From JAVBOW01 sp031550125 (GTDB lineage Bacteria; Bacteroidota; Bacteroidia; Bacteroidales; Rikenellaceae), in contig JAVBOW010000019.1 in NCBI GenBank assembly GCA_031550125.1, positions 62,001 through 126,000 on the forward strand: a DNA stretch of 64,000 nucleotides, given 5' to 3'. Both the position numbers and the translations under genes were made by a program. This document shows positions 8,992 through 17,126 of this stretch, piece by piece. The notes beneath the pieces were generated by a model that saw only the letters and a program-made list of their open reading frames with translations, was not told the origin of the DNA and searched no databases. The first letter of the stretch is position 1; every line of letters begins with the position of its first letter.

Positions 8992-9630
8992 ATGAAAAGA
9001 GCTATTTACTCCATCTTATGCATCCTGCTGGCCACTGCAGCGGCCAAAGCGCAAACCGTTTACGACGGCGATATGCTCGCCGATGCAGGCAAATTACGAT
9101 TCGTCGCGAGACTCGACGGCGGCGTTTACATCCAGGCCTTGTCGCACGGCGGCGAGTCGGAAAATTCCTCCGGGCCCACCTTCGGCGGCGGGATCGAGGC
9201 GAATTACCACTTCCCCGAGCGCCCCAACTTATACGCCGGCGCGGGCCTCGGGCTGCGCCACACCGCGACGAGCGACGAAACGGCTGGCGCAGAGTCCTCC
9301 TCCAAACTGACGCAGGCGTATTTCGATGTGTGTTTCGGCGCACTGAATCCCACCTTCAAACACTTTGGGATAGGTTCCGGCCTGCGCTTATGTTTCCCGC
9401 TGTCGTTAAAGGCCGAAGGGGACAACATCGCGGGAGAGATAGATCTGACGAAAAACTGTAACCCGGTGCAGGTAGGGGTGTTGATCGACCCATATTTCCA
9501 ATTCGGCAACTTTAAGATAGGACTCGACATGGCGCTGATGCTATCCAACCTATACAAAAGCGAAGGCGTCTACTCCGATACCGCCACCCCATCGGCCAGC
9601 ATAACGCTTTTCGCCGCTTACCGCTTCTGA
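8992..9630 (+). CDS. Small outer membrane beta-barrel protein (porin-like)
   Basis: 212 residues from the ATG at 8992; an open frame extends upstream, but this ATG begins a clear signal peptide (MKRAIYSILCILLATAAAKA, cleavage before Q). The mature protein has alternating polar and apolar strands with glycine-rich turns (YAGAGLGLRH, FGIGSGLRLCF) and ends in AAYRF, the aromatic C-terminus typical of outer membrane barrels. The size suits an 8- to 10-stranded barrel of the OmpW/opacity-like type. It is the last gene of the plus-strand lipoprotein cluster. No clear terminator follows; the 260 bases to the tRNA hold no further gene. Confidence 0.82.
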   Translation: MKRAIYSILCILLATAAAKAQTVYDGDMLADAGKLRFVARLDGGVYIQALSHGGESENSSGPTFGGGIEANYHFPERPNLYAGAGLGLRHTATSDETAGAESSSKLTQAYFDVCFGALNPTFKHFGIGSGLRLCFPLSLKAEGDNIAGEIDLTKNCNPVQVGVLIDPYFQFGNFKIGLDMALMLSNLYKSEGVYSDTATPSASITLFAAYRF

Positions 9631-9811
9631 TCCGGCCTCGACTTCCCGGAAAAACAGCGCGGAATCGTCATTCCGAGAAACCGAATCAAGAGCAGATAAG
9701 GAGGTGACTACTGTAGCAAAGCCGTTCGAGGAGGCAAAACCTGTGCAGACACAATAAATCAATTTATTTACTGCATCTTACCCTATGTAAAACGCATAAG
9801 AGAGCGCAATA

Positions 9812-9843
9812 ATTGGCAGAATCGCAAAAAACAGTTACTTTTG
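9812..9843 (+). promoter_or_regulatory. Promoter of tRNA-Arg
   Basis: ATTGG at 9812-9816 and TACTTTTG at 9836-9843, 20 bases apart, match the Bacteroidota -33/-7 pattern. Transcription would begin near 9850, about 45 bases before the mature tRNA. Confidence 0.65.
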
Positions 9844-9893
9844 CTCTCCGAAAGCCGCCGGATCGTGTCCTCACAGCACTCTGGCGCACATAG

Positions 9894-9967
9894 GGTTCCG
9901 TAGCTCAGTTGGATAGAGCAGCAGCCTTCTAAGCTGCGGGTCGGGCGTTCGAACCGCCCCGGAATCA
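9894..9967 (+). tRNA. tRNA-Arg (anticodon TCT)
   Basis: A complete cloverleaf: acceptor GGTTCCG (9894-9900) pairs with CGGAATC (9960-9966), D-arm GCTC...GAGC, anticodon stem GCAGC/GCTGC with loop CTTCTAA (anticodon TCT at 9928-9930), T-arm GGGCG-TTCGAAC-CGCCC, discriminator A9967. CCA is not encoded. It decodes AGA. Confidence 0.95.
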
Positions 9968-9977
9968 CTTTTTACGG

Positions 9978-10004
9978 CAGCCCTGTTACAGGGCTGTCTT
10001 TTTT
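9978..10004 (+). terminator. Terminator of tRNA-Arg
   Basis: 8-bp stem CAGCCCTG/CAGGGCTG (9978-9985, 9989-9996) with a 3-base loop, followed by TCTTTTTT. The loop is also the complement of the TAA stop of the convergent acpH gene. Confidence 0.85.
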
Positions 10005-10576
10005 ATATAATCGCGGCAGTACGCCTGCAAACCGGTAAAGAAGGGATGGAAAACCTCCCGCAGCTCCTCTTCGTGCGAAACCAGATAGGCGACGGCTTCG
10101 CCGGCGTGTATATCCATCCTGCCGTAGCGCGACATTATATCGAGCGATTCGCCTATACCTTCCACCGTGGCGTATTTGCTCAGGCGGTCGGTAAGGATGA
10201 AATGCCACATGAAACGTTTGATGCGTACGGGCAGGTAACGGCGATGGAGGATCATGGAAAGGTAGAAGCGCCATGCCAGGCGACGAAGGCCCGACGGCGA
10301 AAACTCACGGAAACGGGAAGCGAGAAGATAGTCGAAATATATATCCAGAAGCGCCCCCGAATAACGCCCGAAGTAAGGTTTGAGCGCCCTCACCGCCTCC
10401 TTCACCGCGGGATGACCGTCGGTATAGGCGTCTATAGCCCTGTGCAGAAGTATCCCCCGCTCTATTGCGGCAGGATAGTTACGGTGGTCTCCGCCTTTCA
10501 CGGCATCGCCGATGAAGTTGCCGACCTGTATACCGCTGTCGGCTCCGGAGAGGAGTATGTGAGCCAGGTAATTCAC
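9986..10576 (-). CDS. acpH: Acyl carrier protein phosphodiesterase (AcpH family, DUF479)
   Basis: 196 residues, GTG start. The N-terminus NYLAH, then GNFIGDAVKG and the H-x-x-I-D motif in LLHRAIDAYTD, are the hallmarks of AcpH-type phosphodiesterases, which remove the 4'-phosphopantetheine arm from holo-ACP; the length matches the E. coli enzyme (193 residues). GTG is preferred because the family starts exactly at this M-N-F/Y-L-A-H motif. It is the last gene of the minus-strand run from 18134, 40 bases after the chain-length gene, and is probably read through from it. Its stop codon lies in the loop of the convergent tRNA terminator. No functional link to the glycan genes is evident. Confidence 0.85.
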   Translation of the reverse strand: MNYLAHILLSGADSGIQVGNFIGDAVKGGDHRNYPAAIERGILLHRAIDAYTDGHPAVKEAVRALKPYFGRYSGALLDIYFDYLLASRFREFSPSGLRRLAWRFYLSMILHRRYLPVRIKRFMWHFILTDRLSKYATVEGIGESLDIMSRYGRMDIHAGEAVAYLVSHEEELREVFHPFFTGLQAYCRDYIKKTAL

Positions 10577-10616
10577 GCAGGGAAAGGCAAAAAGGACGGA
10601 CGCCGGGCGATCGAGG

Positions 10617-11720
10617 TTAAAGAGTGCCGGCCGTCTTCCTGCATTTTATATTCCCGCAGAAAAGTATCCAGGCTGCGCTGCCGGCCCCGGCAAGCAACAC
10701 AAAGCCGATAAGCAGTATCGCCTTGCTCGGGCTGGACGGCCTGAGGGGAACCGACGCAGGTTGTATTATGGCATAGACAGGAGTTATTTCCTGCACCTTG
10801 GCTTTAGCCAGCTGAAGTTGCTGGGCCACCTGCGTATAGACGCCGTAGGCGAGGTTCATATCGTTTTGCAGGCGCAGTTGCTGGGTGCGGGCCACCTGCA
10901 GGGTGAGATTCTGGTTGGCGTCGGTAAAGGCGGCGTATTTCCGGAGGGCGTCGTAATAGGCGGATTGCGCCTCCCTGTACAGCGACTCGGCGTAATCGAG
11001 ATCCTGACGGGCCTTATTGGTGCGGTAGTCCGTAATATGACCCTGAAGCCTGCGCGTGACGGTGTCGGCCAGCACGGCGGAAACGACCGGATCCTGCATG
11101 GTGACCGATATTTCGACTATACGGGTGGTTTTATCGGCGTAGACGTATATCCTGCGGCGTAAAGCGTTCATTATGTCCGATTCCCGGCGCGTAAGCCTGA
11201 AGGCGTCCACCGGCTTGTCGGCGGACTCATCCTCATCCTCGCCTTTGACAAGCGACACAGCCCACCCCAGCAACTTGAAAGGCGCTGAGATGACGGCGTT
11301 CCACCATGGCGAGCGCTGGTGTTCCGACATATAATCGGACAAAGAAGTTTGCAGTTCTCCGTTACGGGCCGCTATCTCCATGGGAAACAGGCCGGTTACA
11401 AATGGGGTGGAATTGACTATCTCGGGATAGAGCGAAGGCGACAGGGCGTCCGACCCCGCGGCGTTCCCGAGGTTCAAGCCCGCCATCGAGGCCAGGGCCG
11501 TCATCCCGTCGGTACTCCGTCCGGACATCTCGGGCGTAAGCAAAACCGTAGTGGTATACTCTTTGGGGATGCTGAAAGCCGCAATGACGCCGGCGACGGC
11601 GGCTATGCCGCAAGCCCTGAAAACCAGTTTCCGGCCCGCCCACACTTTATCTACCATACCCGCCAGATCTATCTCCCTGCCCGACGCAGGTTTTTTGGCG
11701 TCGTCGTTAGTTTCGCACAT
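10617..11720 (-). CDS. Wzz/GNVR-type polysaccharide chain-length protein
   Basis: 367 residues. Polysaccharide co-polymerase layout: a cytosolic N-terminal tail, a first membrane helix around residues 33-50 (GIAAVAGVIAAFSI), a large periplasmic region with predicted coiled coil (about 200-310, with a GNVR-like segment near 285) and a C-terminal helix LLIGFVLLAGAGSAAW. No kinase domain is attached. It follows the SLBB export gene by 8 bases, as in other Bacteroidota capsule or exopolysaccharide loci, and should set polymer length and connect the polymerase to the outer membrane exporter. A Pro-rich motif near the second helix (PLRPSSPSKA) is typical of the family. Confidence 0.9.
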   Translation of the reverse strand: MCETNDDAKKPASGREIDLAGMVDKVWAGRKLVFRACGIAAVAGVIAAFSIPKEYTTTVLLTPEMSGRSTDGMTALASMAGLNLGNAAGSDALSPSLYPEIVNSTPFVTGLFPMEIAARNGELQTSLSDYMSEHQRSPWWNAVISAPFKLLGWAVSLVKGEDEDESADKPVDAFRLTRRESDIMNALRRRIYVYADKTTRIVEISVTMQDPVVSAVLADTVTRRLQGHITDYRTNKARQDLDYAESLYREAQSAYYDALRKYAAFTDANQNLTLQVARTQQLRLQNDMNLAYGVYTQVAQQLQLAKAKVQEITPVYAIIQPASVPLRPSSPSKAILLIGFVLLAGAGSAAWILFCGNIKCRKTAGTL

Positions 11721-11728
11721 AATCCGCG

Positions 11729-14122
11729 TTATTTAAACATGTTGGTCAATGCGAGGACCACCGTAGCCAGCGACGCCACATTGGTACTCAACCCGAGGAT
11801 CTCGGCCGTGGACATCTTGCTCTTCACCTCCTTGCTCGGCACCACAATTTCGCACCCAGGCTCTATCAGTCTCGTTTTCATCGACTTGGACTTAGTGACG
11901 GTGCCGTTCATATACACCACGTAAACCTTGCTCCGCTTAGCCTGCGTGGCGTATCCCCCCGCCTGATTGATATAATGCGATATCCTTTCCCCTTTTTTGT
12001 ACAGCACGGTATTGGGATACATCACCGAACCGTTCACCGTAACCGTGCTTACGTATGCCGGCACTATCAGCATATCGCCCTCTTTGAGTACCAGATCGTC
12101 GTCCGACCCTGGATGCTTCATGGCCTGCTCGAGGTCTATTCCCACCGAATAGACGTTGGACAAATCGAGCGACGCCAGCGAGACGGAATCCTTTCCGCCC
12201 AAATTGGTGAGTTTAACCACATCGTCCCTGCGGCGAACCTCCTCGTCGGTCATCCTGCGGATAAGTCTCGCCCCGCGCGCATAAGCGTCGGGCGTTATGC
12301 CTCCCGCCTTGGTTATCAATTCGCTCAGGCGCTCGTTTTTCTTCGACATGGAATATTCGCCGCCGAAAAGCACCTCGCCCAGGACGTTCACGTTCTGCTG
12401 CGTATGGTAGCCCGGACTGCGGCGGATGTAAACTTCGTCGAAAGGCTCCAGACGGAAAGCCGTGTCGCCTTTTATGACAAGCCCGTCACTCAGTTCGAAA
12501 GAGAACGTCTGCCCAACGCGGCTCGAGTAGGACGTATTGGCCGCATCCTTTATGCGGCGCGACACGTCTACCTTGGCCGTGGACGCCGACTCGAGCAGGC
12601 CGCCGGCCAGAACCACCAGATCCTCGATGGTCATATTGGCGGCGAAACGGAAAGCTCCCGGATGGGCCACATGACCGTGGATGGTGAGTGTCTCCGGCTC
12701 TTTAAGATCCTGTATGCCCGGAATATAAAGCACGTCGTTGCGTTGTAGGGGTTGGTCGGCCACACTGCCGTCCATTATACCTCGCAGGTTTACCGGGATC
12801 ATCTCCAGCGACAGGTCGTCATGCTCGCGCTGCAGTTGCGCCCTGTCAAGAAAAGCGTCTCCGCGCAACCCTTCGGCCTTGTTTATAAGGGTCTTGACGG
12901 TATTGGCGTCTCCGCCGAGCTGATACATTCCCTCGCGGTAGACCGCCCCGCGCACCTCAACCATATTTTCATACCGGTCGAGTACGGCTCCCACGGTAAG
13001 CGCATCCTCGTCCATAAGCCCGAACGCGGCGAAATCGGCCTCATCCACGTTAAGTATCTGCTTTTCACGACCGCTCAGGCGGATAACGCGTATCGTCTTG
13101 CTGTAGGCGTCGCCAGTGAAACCGCCCGCATAGTCGAGCAATGTGGCCAGGGTTTCGCCCTGGGCCATTTCGTAATACATGGGGCGCTTGACCTTGCCTC
13201 CTATCTTTACGAGGCTCTCGTAGGGGGGGACGAGGATCACGTCGCCCTCCATGAGGCGTACGTCGTCGCCGGCGGCTCCCTTGAGGATATAGTCGTACAC
13301 ATCCACGTCGGCCACCTTTTTGCCGCCGCGGACGACCTTTATGCCGCGCAGCGAACCTATGTCGTTAACGCCGCCGGCCCGGTAAAGGGCGTGAAACACC
13401 GACGAGAACGAAGAGAGGGTGTATGTTCCGGGAACAGTCACCTCGCCCATGATGCTGATCTGGATGGAGCGTATCTGCCCAAGGGTGAGCTTTATCTGCG
13501 ACGTGTGGCCCGATATGCCCGAATATATCCGGCTGAATTCCCTCTGCAGGTGGCTGTTGGCCTCCTTAACCGTCATGCCGTTGAAATAAACCGGACCTAT
13601 GCCCGCCACGTTGATGCTGCCCTCGGGCGATATCGTTTGCCTTATGGTGTTTTCCGATGCGCCCCAGACGTCAATTATCACCTCGTCGCCGGGGCCGAGC
13701 TTGTAATTCAGCGGAGTGGCCAGGTTGCTGTTGGGTTCGAAAGTCAGATTTTTCGTGGTAAAGATATTGCGTCCGAACACTTGTTTGTAGCTTTTCGGCG
13801 AGGCTTTCCTTATCGAATCCTGCATACGGCCGGCCTCCTGCGCGGACAGGTTAACGCCCGTGATCTCCTCCATGGGCGCCAGGCGCATTCTGTTCTGCTC
13901 GGGCGCGGCTGAGGGGCTGGATTCCTCGTACTTCGCCCTGATACGTTCCATCTGATCCATCGTCACCCCGCGCTTTAGCAGCTCGGCGGCCATTTGCGTC
14001 TGGGATAGTCCGGTCTTATGCCCCTCCTGCAGGTATTTAAGCACCTGACTGTCGCTCATTTGCGCAAATGCTCCAAACGACAGCGCCAGGCCGAGGGCAA
14101 GAAGTGTGATAAATTTATGCAT
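11729..14122 (-). CDS. Wza-type polysaccharide export protein with SLBB domains
   Basis: 797 residues. Signal peptide MHKFITLLALGLALSFGAFA with cleavage before Q; no lipobox, unlike E. coli Wza. After about 110 residues of linker comes the polysaccharide export domain (YKLGPGDEVIIDVWG), then several SLBB repeats (for example VSIMGEVTVPGTYTL-like and FGGEYSMSK strands) along most of the protein, and a C-terminal hydrophobic helix (VASLATVVLALTNMF). The size and repeated SLBB layout are typical of the long Bacteroidota exporters. It should form the periplasmic and outer membrane channel for the polymer. It lies 92 bases after gmhB and 8 bases before the Wzz gene. Confidence 0.92.
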   Translation of the reverse strand: MHKFITLLALGLALSFGAFAQMSDSQVLKYLQEGHKTGLSQTQMAAELLKRGVTMDQMERIRAKYEESSPSAAPEQNRMRLAPMEEITGVNLSAQEAGRMQDSIRKASPKSYKQVFGRNIFTTKNLTFEPNSNLATPLNYKLGPGDEVIIDVWGASENTIRQTISPEGSINVAGIGPVYFNGMTVKEANSHLQREFSRIYSGISGHTSQIKLTLGQIRSIQISIMGEVTVPGTYTLSSFSSVFHALYRAGGVNDIGSLRGIKVVRGGKKVADVDVYDYILKGAAGDDVRLMEGDVILVPPYESLVKIGGKVKRPMYYEMAQGETLATLLDYAGGFTGDAYSKTIRVIRLSGREKQILNVDEADFAAFGLMDEDALTVGAVLDRYENMVEVRGAVYREGMYQLGGDANTVKTLINKAEGLRGDAFLDRAQLQREHDDLSLEMIPVNLRGIMDGSVADQPLQRNDVLYIPGIQDLKEPETLTIHGHVAHPGAFRFAANMTIEDLVVLAGGLLESASTAKVDVSRRIKDAANTSYSSRVGQTFSFELSDGLVIKGDTAFRLEPFDEVYIRRSPGYHTQQNVNVLGEVLFGGEYSMSKKNERLSELITKAGGITPDAYARGARLIRRMTDEEVRRRDDVVKLTNLGGKDSVSLASLDLSNVYSVGIDLEQAMKHPGSDDDLVLKEGDMLIVPAYVSTVTVNGSVMYPNTVLYKKGERISHYINQAGGYATQAKRSKVYVVYMNGTVTKSKSMKTRLIEPGCEIVVPSKEVKSKMSTAEILGLSTNVASLATVVLALTNMFK

Positions 14123-14214
14123 ATCGCTACTTGGATTTTATTTCCGGTAATTTTAAACGGCTTCAAGGTACGAAGTTAATACAATTTCCCTGAATAGCAC
14201 AACCGGACGGCATA

Positions 14215-14742
14215 TCAGGGCCAATATTGCCCGATAATGTCCTTCAGGTACCGGCAATCGCCCTGCGGGTTATTCTCCCCGACCATTATGAAAGGTATTC
14301 CCGCATTCCCCGCAAACTCCATATCGGACAGGCTGTCGCCTACCATGACCGACCGCGAGAGGTCGATATCCGGAAAGTCGTCCAGAGCCTGCAGGGCCAT
14401 TCCCGCGTTGGGTTTGCGGCACGGGTCGGAATTGTCCACCGCCGTGCAGCAATATATTTTATCTATGCGCCCGCCGCCGGCTTCGACCTCCCGGAGCATA
14501 CGCGCGTGGATGGCGTCAAGGTCGGCCATTGTCATCGTCCCTTTACCCACGCCCCGCTGGTTGGTGACGACTATTATGCGCCGGAAGAGGCCTTTCAGCA
14601 CACTCAGGGCGTCTATAACCCCCGGAAGGAATTCGAACTCGTCCCACGACTTGACATAGTCGCCGAGACGGTGGCGGTTGATAACTCCGTCACGGTCTAA
14701 AAAGAGTGTGTCGCCGAAACGGCCCTGGTCGCTCCCGCTCAT
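14215..14742 (-). CDS. gmhB: D-glycero-D-manno-heptose 1,7-bisphosphate 7-phosphatase
   Basis: 175 residues, HAD superfamily: nucleophile motif FLDRDG (D16, D18), VVTNQRGVGKG (motif II with the Thr), a conserved CRKPNAGM segment and the acidic motif MVGDSLSDMEFA. It removes the 7-phosphate from heptose 1,7-bisphosphate to give heptose 1-phosphate. The Cys/His zinc loop of the E. coli enzyme is reduced here to CC...C with no neighbouring His. Its start overlaps the stop of the hddC homologue by 4 bases (ATGA). With hddA, gmhA and hddC beside it, the alpha-anomer (GDP-heptose) branch is the likely role. Confidence 0.9.
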   Translation of the reverse strand: MSGSDQGRFGDTLFLDRDGVINRHRLGDYVKSWDEFEFLPGVIDALSVLKGLFRRIIVVTNQRGVGKGTMTMADLDAIHARMLREVEAGGGRIDKIYCCTAVDNSDPCRKPNAGMALQALDDFPDIDLSRSVMVGDSLSDMEFAGNAGIPFIMVGENNPQGDCRYLKDIIGQYWP

Positions 14743-15446
14743 ATGAACATCGTTGCGAAATCCCTCTCCGCCCGGGCGTAATCCTCCGGGACGCCTATGT
14801 CTATGAAATATCCGTCGTCTTCATAACCGTAGATACCGCGTCCGCAGGCATGCGGCTGCAGCACGTCGGTCTCGAATGAGAATTTCTCAGGCATGGCGTC
14901 CAGCCATGGTATTTCCGCATCGACAATATAGCAGCCGCCGTTTATGCGTCCTTCGGCGCAATATTGTTTCTCGAAAAACCCCGTTATATAACCATCGCCG
15001 TCGAGCGAAACGTTGCCGTAGCGGTCGAAATCCTTCATGGGTTTGAGCGCCATGCTCAGTTGCGCGCCGCCTTTGAGGTGCGCGGCCATGAAAGCGGACA
15101 GATCAGCGTTGAACAGCGTATCGCCGTTCAGGATCAGCGCATGCTCGCTCTCCACGCGATCAAGGGCCAGCTTTATGGCTCCTCCCGTGCCGAGCGGAGC
15201 CGGTTCCACCACGCTGTCTATCTCCATGCCGAAAGGGCTGTCGGCGGCCCACCGTTCCACAACCTCGTGCATATAGCCCAGCGAAAGCACAACGCGCCGT
15301 ACGCCGTGACGGCTGAGATAGCCGAAAAGATAGTGCAGGAAAGGCTTGCCCGCCACGGGCGCCATGCATTTCGGCACGTCGCTCACCGCCGCGCGAAGCC
15401 TCGTGCCAAGCCCTCCGGCCAGTATCACGGCATCCATCGGCGTCAT
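14739..15446 (-). CDS. hddC: D-glycero-alpha-D-manno-heptose 1-phosphate guanylyltransferase
   Basis: 235 residues from the ATG at 15446, which overlaps the gmhA stop as ATGA; upstream in-frame sequence lies inside gmhA. It is a sugar-nucleotide transferase: AGGLGTRL (10-17), VPKCMAPV with Lys26, and LILNGDTLFN for metal binding. In the GDP-heptose pathway this enzyme couples heptose 1-phosphate to GTP. The fold alone does not prove GTP rather than another nucleotide, so the specificity is inferred from the neighbouring hddA, gmhA and gmhB genes. Length fits HddC (about 230 residues) rather than the longer RmlA or ManC. Confidence 0.87.
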   Translation of the reverse strand: MTPMDAVILAGGLGTRLRAAVSDVPKCMAPVAGKPFLHYLFGYLSRHGVRRVVLSLGYMHEVVERWAADSPFGMEIDSVVEPAPLGTGGAIKLALDRVESEHALILNGDTLFNADLSAFMAAHLKGGAQLSMALKPMKDFDRYGNVSLDGDGYITGFFEKQYCAEGRINGGCYIVDAEIPWLDAMPEKFSFETDVLQPHACGRGIYGYEDDGYFIDIGVPEDYARAERDFATMFI

Positions 15447-16036
15447 GGTTTCAGATGGCCGAAAAGTCCCTCCTCGACGATTGCGCATATGGCGTGTCCT
15501 ATAAGTATGTGAGACTCCTGTATGCGCGGCGTGGCGTCTGACGGCACGCAGATGCATATGTCGCACATCCCTTTCATCGCGCCTCCGTCGCCTCCCGCCA
15601 ATCCTATCGAAAATATCCCCTTCTCCCTGCATACTTCCAGGGCCTTGAGTATGTTGGTGGAATTTCCCGAGGTGGACATGCATATGAAAACGTCGCCTTT
15701 ATCCCCCATGGATTGCAACTGGCGCGCAAAAACCACGTCGAAGCCGTAATCGTTGCCGATGGCGGTGAGGGCCGAGGTGTTGGTGGTCAGGGCTACGGAA
15801 GGGATGCCGGGACGGTCGAAACAGAATCGGCCAAGGAATTCCGCAGCGATATGCTGGGCGTCGGCGGCGCTGCCGCCGTTGCCTGCGAGCAACGTCTTGC
15901 GGCCTTTACGGTAAGCGACGACGACGGCCTCCGCCGCCGACGATATGGCTGATATCAGCGAAGGGTCGCGCAAAACGGACTCCTTTACGCTTATCGACTC
16001 CTCTATGTGACGCTTTATGGTTTGTATCGGATCCAT
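15443..16036 (-). CDS. gmhA: Sedoheptulose 7-phosphate isomerase
   Basis: 197 residues, SIS-domain fold. The phosphate-binding loop GNGGSAADAQH (52-62) and STSGNSTNIL are present, and the metal and catalytic residues of E. coli GmhA are kept at almost the same numbers: H62, E66, Q173 and H181. It converts sedoheptulose 7-phosphate to D-glycero-D-manno-heptose 7-phosphate, the first step of both bacterial nucleotide-heptose routes. The 3' end overlaps hddC by 4 bases and it follows hddA after 43 bases, so the four genes are one transcription unit. Confidence 0.94.
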   Translation of the reverse strand: MDPIQTIKRHIEESISVKESVLRDPSLISAISSAAEAVVVAYRKGRKTLLAGNGGSAADAQHIAAEFLGRFCFDRPGIPSVALTTNTSALTAIGNDYGFDVVFARQLQSMGDKGDVFICMSTSGNSTNILKALEVCREKGIFSIGLAGGDGGAMKGMCDICICVPSDATPRIQESHILIGHAICAIVEEGLFGHLKP

Positions 16037-16079
16037 AATATTTAATTTAACGCAAGTTATGCAAAAACCGGGCTGCTCG

Positions 16080-17105
16080 TTACAAGATCTTCCACCCGTG
16101 GCTGCCGCCTTCGCTGAACTGGAAGTCGAAGACGCGTCCCGCCTGCGCGTTGAGCGCCCTTACCACATGCATCCTGCGGGTGGGTTCCACCATGAATATG
16201 ATAAAGCCGCCGCCGCCAGCGCCGGATACTTTGCCCGTTATGGCCCCGGCGGCCATAGCCACATCGAACACTTCGTCTATTTGGCTGTTGGTTATCGACC
16301 CGGCCATCTTCTTCTTGTTGTTCCACGACTCGCCCAGGATGTCGGCCAGGCGTTTTATATCGCCGGTAAGCAAAGCCTGCTTCATATCTATGGCGCTCTG
16401 CCTGACGCGGTGCATGGCCTCTATGGCCGTCGCGTTGCCCGAGGAGGTGTTCCTTGTCTGCTCGTCGATGATCTCCGCCGACGAACGCGACGCGCCGGTA
16501 TAGTAAAGCACTATGTTCGCCTCCAACTCGTCCACGATCCATCGTTTGATCCTCAAAGGATTGACAACCACAGTATCGTTGGGATGGAATTCCATGAAAT
16601 TGAAACCGCCGAAAGCCGCGGCGTATTGGTCCTGTTTGCCTCCGCTAAGCCCGAGTTCCTTGCGTTCAACCTCGTAGGCGAGCCGCGCCACGTCGTATTC
16701 GCCCAGAGGCAGGTTGTGCAGCTCGGCGAAAGCCTTGATGATGGCCACCACCATGGTCGAGGACGACCCCAGGCCGCTGCCCGGAGGGGCGTCGGCGTAG
16801 GTCGTTATACGGAAAGGACCCGGCTTTATCCCGAATTCGCGTACCAGCCTGTTGTAAACGCCTTTGTGCAGGTCGAGCTGGCCGGTTACGGGCAGCTCGG
16901 ACGCCACGGCGTACGATAGGCTCTGCCCCAGGTCGGACGCCACTATCTCTATAGTTTCGCCGTCCGTCTGCTCTATGGTGCAATAGGCATAGAAATTTAT
17001 GGTGGCGTTGAGTATAAGGCCTCCGTAGATATCGCTGTACGGGGAAACGTCGCTTCCCCCTCCTGCCAATCCCAGGCGCAACGGCGCCTTGCTGCGAACG
17101 ATCAT
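16080..17105 (-). CDS. hddA: D-glycero-alpha-D-manno-heptose 7-phosphate kinase
   Basis: 341 residues, GHMP kinase family. The N-terminus RSKAPLRLGLAGGGSDVSPY is the HddA/FKP-type substrate motif; PPGSGLGSSS (107-116) is the ATP loop, and KVSGAGGGGFIIF near the C-terminus is the third GHMP motif. HddA phosphorylates the anomeric carbon with alpha configuration and so commits the sugar to GDP-heptose, used in capsule or S-layer glycans rather than lipid A core. It lies 21 bases after a glycosyltransferase gene and leads gmhA-hddC-gmhB. The GDP-fucose salvage and galactokinase relatives are less likely given the neighbours. Confidence 0.92.
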   Translation of the reverse strand: MIVRSKAPLRLGLAGGGSDVSPYSDIYGGLILNATINFYAYCTIEQTDGETIEIVASDLGQSLSYAVASELPVTGQLDLHKGVYNRLVREFGIKPGPFRITTYADAPPGSGLGSSSTMVVAIIKAFAELHNLPLGEYDVARLAYEVERKELGLSGGKQDQYAAAFGGFNFMEFHPNDTVVVNPLRIKRWIVDELEANIVLYYTGASRSSAEIIDEQTRNTSSGNATAIEAMHRVRQSAIDMKQALLTGDIKRLADILGESWNNKKKMAGSITNSQIDEVFDVAMAAGAITGKVSGAGGGGFIIFMVEPTRRMHVVRALNAQAGRVFDFQFSEGGSHGWKIL

Positions 17106-17126
17106 ATAATAAATTTAAAGCCCTAA

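Noticed and set aside
14739..17105. ADP-L-glycero-D-manno-heptose pathway for lipid A core
   Set aside because: No HldE or HldD is present; the kinase is of HddA type and the nucleotidyltransferase of HddC type, so the GDP branch fits better.
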